Below, piece after piece: positions 5,391 to 7,385 of a stretch of DNA of 7,385 bases; positions within the stretch are counted from its first letter, which is position 1, and each line of letters begins with the position of its first letter. The notes beneath the pieces were generated by a model. The model had not been told where the DNA came from, did no database searches, and was given only the letters and a program-made list of their open reading frames with translations. The translations under genes and the position numbers were made by a program. The stretch lies in the NCBI GenBank assembly GCA_002690375.1, contig NZEH01000055.1:4699-12083 (forward strand), written 5' to 3'. The stretch comes from Dehalococcoidales bacterium (lineage in GTDB: Bacteria > Chloroflexota > Dehalococcoidia > Dehalococcoidales > ARS1013).

Positions 5391-5482
5391 GGAGGGGTCG
5401 CATAGTGGTCTAGTGCGGGCGCCTGCTAAGCGCTTACCCTGGGAAACCGGGGTCGAGGGTTCAAATCCCTCCCCCTCCGCCA
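5391..5482 (+). tRNA. tRNA-Ser (anticodon GCU)
   Basis: Full cloverleaf of a class II tRNA. Acceptor arm is GGAGGGG (5391-5397) with CCCCTCC (5472-5478), discriminator G5479 and genome-encoded CCA (5480-5482). D stem is 5400-5402 with 5414-5416. Anticodon stem is GGCGC (5418-5422) with GCGCT (5430-5434), the outermost pair being G-U. The loop is CTGCTAA with anticodon GCT at 5425-5427, reading AGC and AGU serine codons. The long variable arm is 5435-5454 with an ACCC/GGGT stem, typical of serine tRNAs. T arm is GAGGG (5455-5459), loop TTCAAAT, CCCTC (5467-5471). All stems pair, so it should be functional. Confidence 0.97.
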
Positions 5483-5581
5483 GACATATACAGATGAATT
5501 AGGCTTATCTAGCGGGTGTACAGTGGTTGCACATAAACAAGCGACTTTATTTGGAGAAAAGCCAGATATAGAGATGGGTTT

Positions 5582-5728
5582 ATGAACATAAGGGAACATC
5601 TACTAACAAGGGCGAAAAGCTTTGTGCCGAGGGCATATAGGGAAACTGGTCCGCAAATCCTAGATAAATACAACGAGTAGCTAGAGAATAAAAAGCTGTT
5701 AAAGAAAGCTAAGGAATTAACCCAGTAG
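5582..5728 (+). pseudogene. Possible small coding remnant interrupted by TAG
   Basis: ATG at 5582 opens a 32-codon frame ending with TAG at 5678-5680. The same frame then continues 15 sense codons to a second TAG at 5726-5728. The second part is Lys/Leu-rich and helical (LENKKLLKKAKELTQ) and joins smoothly to the end of the first (ILDKYNE). If the TAG were CAG (Gln), one base different, the whole would read as a 48-residue basic protein with a helical tail. There is no clear SD. TAG is the normal stop of most genes in this window, so readthrough is unlikely and decay of a small gene, or chance, is the better explanation. I recognise no family. Confidence 0.25.
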
Positions 5729-5737
5729 CAGATGGTA

Positions 5738-5764
5738 AAAGCCGGTAAACGTAAATCCGGCTTT
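5738..5764 (+). terminator. Terminator-like hairpin after tRNA-Ser
   Basis: A perfect 8-bp stem AAAGCCGG (5738-5745) / CCGGCTTT (5757-5764) with an 11-base loop. The T-run after the stem is only three bases and then interrupted, so efficiency as an intrinsic terminator is uncertain. It lies just before the miaB promoter, where it could separate tRNA transcription from miaB. Confidence 0.4.
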
Positions 5765-5772
5765 GCCTCACC

Positions 5773-5801
5773 TTGATTTTAGTCTAGCTATCTCTCATAA
5801 T
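5773..5801 (+). promoter_or_regulatory. Promoter of miaB-yajC
   Basis: TTGATT (5773-5778, 4 of 6), 17-base spacer, CATAAT (5796-5801, 5 of 6). The predicted start near 5808 leaves a leader of about 22 bases containing the SD GGAG (5817-5820), nine bases before the ATG. Confidence 0.5.
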
Positions 5802-5829
5802 TCTTGCATATATTTCGGAGTTTTGGATT

Positions 5830-7092
5830 ATGCCCAAATACCATATCTGGACTATAGGCTGTCAGATGAACAAGGCGGAATCGGAACGGTTGGGGAGTTT
5901 CCTTGAGCAGCTGGATTACCAGCCGGTAGCTACCGCTGATAAATCTGACCTCATTGTGCTTAATAGCTGTGTCGTGCGCCAGAGTGCTGAGAATCGTGCT
6001 ATAAGCAAGCTGGATGTTCTTAGATCCCTAAAGAGGTCACGCCCGGACTTAACGCTGGCGGTAACCGGCTGTCTGGTAAACTCCGACCTTCAAGAGTTAA
6101 GAAATGGGTTTCCCTATGTTGATCACTTCTTTAAGCCTGGGGACTATCCACAGTGGCTTGTGGAGCAAGGCCAGCCGACTAGGGGCTTACCTGATAAGCC
6201 GTCACCCAGCACCTTTGTCCCTATCATTCAGGGTTGCAATAACTTCTGCTCCTACTGTATTGTCCCTCACCGTCGTGGTCGGGAAAAAAGCCGAGCGGTT
6301 GCCGAAATACTGGGCGAGGTAGAGGAACTGGCACGTCGCGGGGTAAAAGAGGTTACACTGCTGGGGCAAAATGTGGATTCATATGGTCATGACCTGTCGG
6401 CTAGTCCCGACCTTGCCGACCTGCTTGGTGAGCTAAATGCTATAGCTGGCATAGCCCGGATAAGATTTTTGACCAATCACCCCAAGGATATGAGCTTAAA
6501 GCTTATTGAGGCGGTAGCCAGCTTAGATAAGGTCTGTGAGCAAATAAGTCTGCCGGTTCAGTCAGGGGACAATGACATTCTTAGGGTAATGAGGCGGGGC
6601 TACGCCGTAGAGTACTATCGTCAGCTTGTCTTAAAAATGCGAAGCCAAATACCAGATGTAGCCCTTTCTACCGATGTTATCATTGGCTTTCCAGGAGAAA
6701 GCCAATCCCAGTTCCAGCGAACGCTCAAGTTACTCCGTGAACTTAGGTTTGATACTGTTCATGTGGCCGCCTATTCACCCAGAGCGGGTACTCTAGCCGC
6801 TAGGGAGTATGAGGACAAAATCCCGTCTGATGAGAAGAAGAGGCGTTTACATATTGTTGAGCAGCTTCAGGAGAAAATCGCCACTGAAATTAATGCCGAG
6901 CTCTTGGATAGAGTGGTTGAGGTCTTGGTGGAAGGGAGCAAGAAGGGTAAATGGCAGGGTAGAACCCGGGGTGGTAAACTGGTCTTCTTCGGTAATAGCG
7001 GCGACTTATTGGGGCAACTGGTAGAGGTTAAGATTACCAAGACAAGCCCCTGGTCACTCCAAGGTAAAATTGAACCTAATACGGTAGATTAA
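5830..7092 (+). CDS. miaB: tRNA-2-methylthio-N6-isopentenyladenosine-37 methylthiotransferase
   Basis: Radical-SAM enzyme that adds the 2-methylthio group to i6A37 of tRNAs reading UNN codons. 420 residues in three domains. The N-terminal MTTase domain (about 2-115) has cluster cysteines C11, C47 and C81. The radical-SAM domain (about 126-355) has C136-N-N-F-C140-S-Y-C143, preceded by Q134-G and followed by IVPHRRGREKSR. The C-terminal TRAM RNA-binding domain is about 358-415. The L177-L-G-Q-N-V-D-S-Y-G and L241-P-V-Q-S-G-D stretches and D282-V-I-I-G-F-P-G-E fit MiaB better than RimO or MtaB. It is shorter than the E. coli protein (474) but all functional residues I can check are present. ATG at 5830 has GGAG upstream. 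It is followed 23 bases later by yajC in the same direction, probably cotranscribed. Its substrate modification requires a MiaA product, not encoded here. Confidence 0.95.
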   Translation: MPKYHIWTIGCQMNKAESERLGSFLEQLDYQPVATADKSDLIVLNSCVVRQSAENRAISKLDVLRSLKRSRPDLTLAVTGCLVNSDLQELRNGFPYVDHFFKPGDYPQWLVEQGQPTRGLPDKPSPSTFVPIIQGCNNFCSYCIVPHRRGREKSRAVAEILGEVEELARRGVKEVTLLGQNVDSYGHDLSASPDLADLLGELNAIAGIARIRFLTNHPKDMSLKLIEAVASLDKVCEQISLPVQSGDNDILRVMRRGYAVEYYRQLVLKMRSQIPDVALSTDVIIGFPGESQSQFQRTLKLLRELRFDTVHVAAYSPRAGTLAAREYEDKIPSDEKKRRLHIVEQLQEKIATEINAELLDRVVEVLVEGSKKGKWQGRTRGGKLVFFGNSGDLLGQLVEVKITKTSPWSLQGKIEPNTVD

Positions 7093-7115
7093 AATTTAAA
7101 ATTAAGGAGGGGAAA

Positions 7116-7346
7116 ATGGGGAAAACTAGAGCTTTAATCTTGGGGTTAGTTGTGGCCCTGCTGACAAGTGTCGTATTTATCGACGGCTGTGTTATTCCAG
7201 CAGATGGAGCCGAAGGAGGATTCGACTGGACATTGATTATCTTTCTGCTCCTAATGCTTGGGATGTTCTATTTCCTTATGGTTAGACCGCAGCGCCGGAG
7301 GCAGAAGGAGCACCAGGAACTGGTGGCGGAACTGAAAAGGGGGTAG
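7116..7346 (+). CDS. yajC: Preprotein translocase accessory subunit YajC, apparently C-terminally truncated
   Basis: 76 residues. The N-terminus is a hydrophobic signal segment (about 6-22) ending in I22-D-G-C25, lipobox-like although Asp just before the Gly is atypical. The YajC membrane anchor follows (about 38-56) and then the hallmark R58-P-Q-R-R-R-Q-K-E-H-Q-E-L. In the family a soluble part begins right after L-x-K-G with D-x-V-V-T-x-G-G-I-x-G. Here TAG (7344-7346) follows the Gly directly, and no other frame of the remaining 39 bases restores that motif. So the soluble domain is missing by nonsense, insertion or rearrangement, or this lineage has a short YajC. The membrane anchor, the part known to matter for Sec interaction, is complete. 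The start is secure: AAGGAGG (7104-7110) five bases before ATG. YajC associates with SecDF in protein export. The gene was probably transcribed from the miaB promoter. Confidence 0.85.
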   Translation: MGKTRALILGLVVALLTSVVFIDGCVIPADGAEGGFDWTLIIFLLLMLGMFYFLMVRPQRRRQKEHQELVAELKRG

Positions 7347-7385
7347 CTTTTGCCCTCATGAACCAAATCCTGTATCAGGTACATT
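7347..7385. other. Tail after the yajC stop
   Basis: 39 bases with no YajC-like coding in any frame. It contains CCTG-TAT-CAGG (7369-7379), an interrupted palindrome, and an ATG at 7359 that stays open to the window edge for nine codons. Too short to name; it may be the edge of an inserted sequence. Confidence 0.3.

Larger units (their letters stand above)
5483..5829. other. 347-base region between tRNA-Ser and miaB
   Basis: AT-rich. It contains a short possible coding remnant with an internal amber codon (5582-5728), a terminator-like hairpin (5738-5764) and the miaB promoter (5773-5801). I looked for a second copy of the tRNA 3' end that would mark an integration site and found none. No other gene is supported. 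Confidence 0.6.

Noticed and set aside
5455..5829. tRNA-Ser 3' end as an integration (att) site
   Set aside because: No second copy of the tRNA 3' end appears in the window, and no integrase gene is present; only the small broken frame hints at past insertion.

Overview
This window looks like a chromosomal housekeeping stretch from an anaerobic bacterium. My best guess is a Dehalococcoidia-type Chloroflexota. The reasons are a DUF1786 protein, a His-rich conserved membrane protein I associate with that group, an NAD-type dihydroorotate dehydrogenase, an iron-sulfur-flavoprotein-like reductase and a YajC with a lipobox-like N-terminus. That placement is inference from remembered gene content; nothing here proves it. 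No plasmid, phage or CRISPR signature is visible, and this is mostly a compact core region.

Layout. Positions 1-1129 (minus strand) carry a tightly overlapping operon read right to left: a TraR/DksA-type zinc-finger protein, lspA, and an RluD-type pseudouridine synthase cut by the window edge. Each neighbouring pair overlaps by 17 bases. The order matches ylyA-lspA-ylyB of Bacillus subtilis. Positions 1130-1532 are a 400-base divergent intergenic region holding promoters in both directions, a TACTTAA direct repeat and a strong 55-base imperfect hairpin. Positions 1533-4244 (plus strand) carry an unrecognised six-segment membrane protein with an internal two-fold motif duplication, pyrD (with its own promoter inside the 3' end of the previous gene), and a DUF1786 ASKHA-like protein.

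Positions 4249-5306 (minus strand) carry ybeY followed by a flavodoxin-fold reductase overlapping it by ATGA. This operon converges on the DUF1786 gene with only four bases between stop codons. Positions 5307-5390 are a small divergent promoter region whose two -35 boxes form a palindrome. It serves ybeY leftwards and a tRNA-Ser(GCU) rightwards (5391-5482, CCA encoded). Positions 5483-5829 hold a possible small broken coding sequence, a terminator-like hairpin and the miaB promoter. Positions 5830-7346 carry miaB and a YajC whose frame stops just after its membrane anchor. The window ends 39 bases later.

Themes. Several genes serve translation: RluD-type rRNA modification, YbeY rRNA processing, MiaB tRNA thiomethylation and tRNA-Ser. 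Two serve envelope biogenesis (LspA, YajC) and one serves pyrimidine synthesis (PyrD). The points most worth a second look are the duplicated HxxHV..S / SD...P motifs in the unknown membrane protein, the loss of one expected cluster cysteine in the flavoprotein, the shortened YajC, the back-to-back -35 palindrome, and the small amber-interrupted frame behind the tRNA. I do not see a convincing novel multi-gene system.
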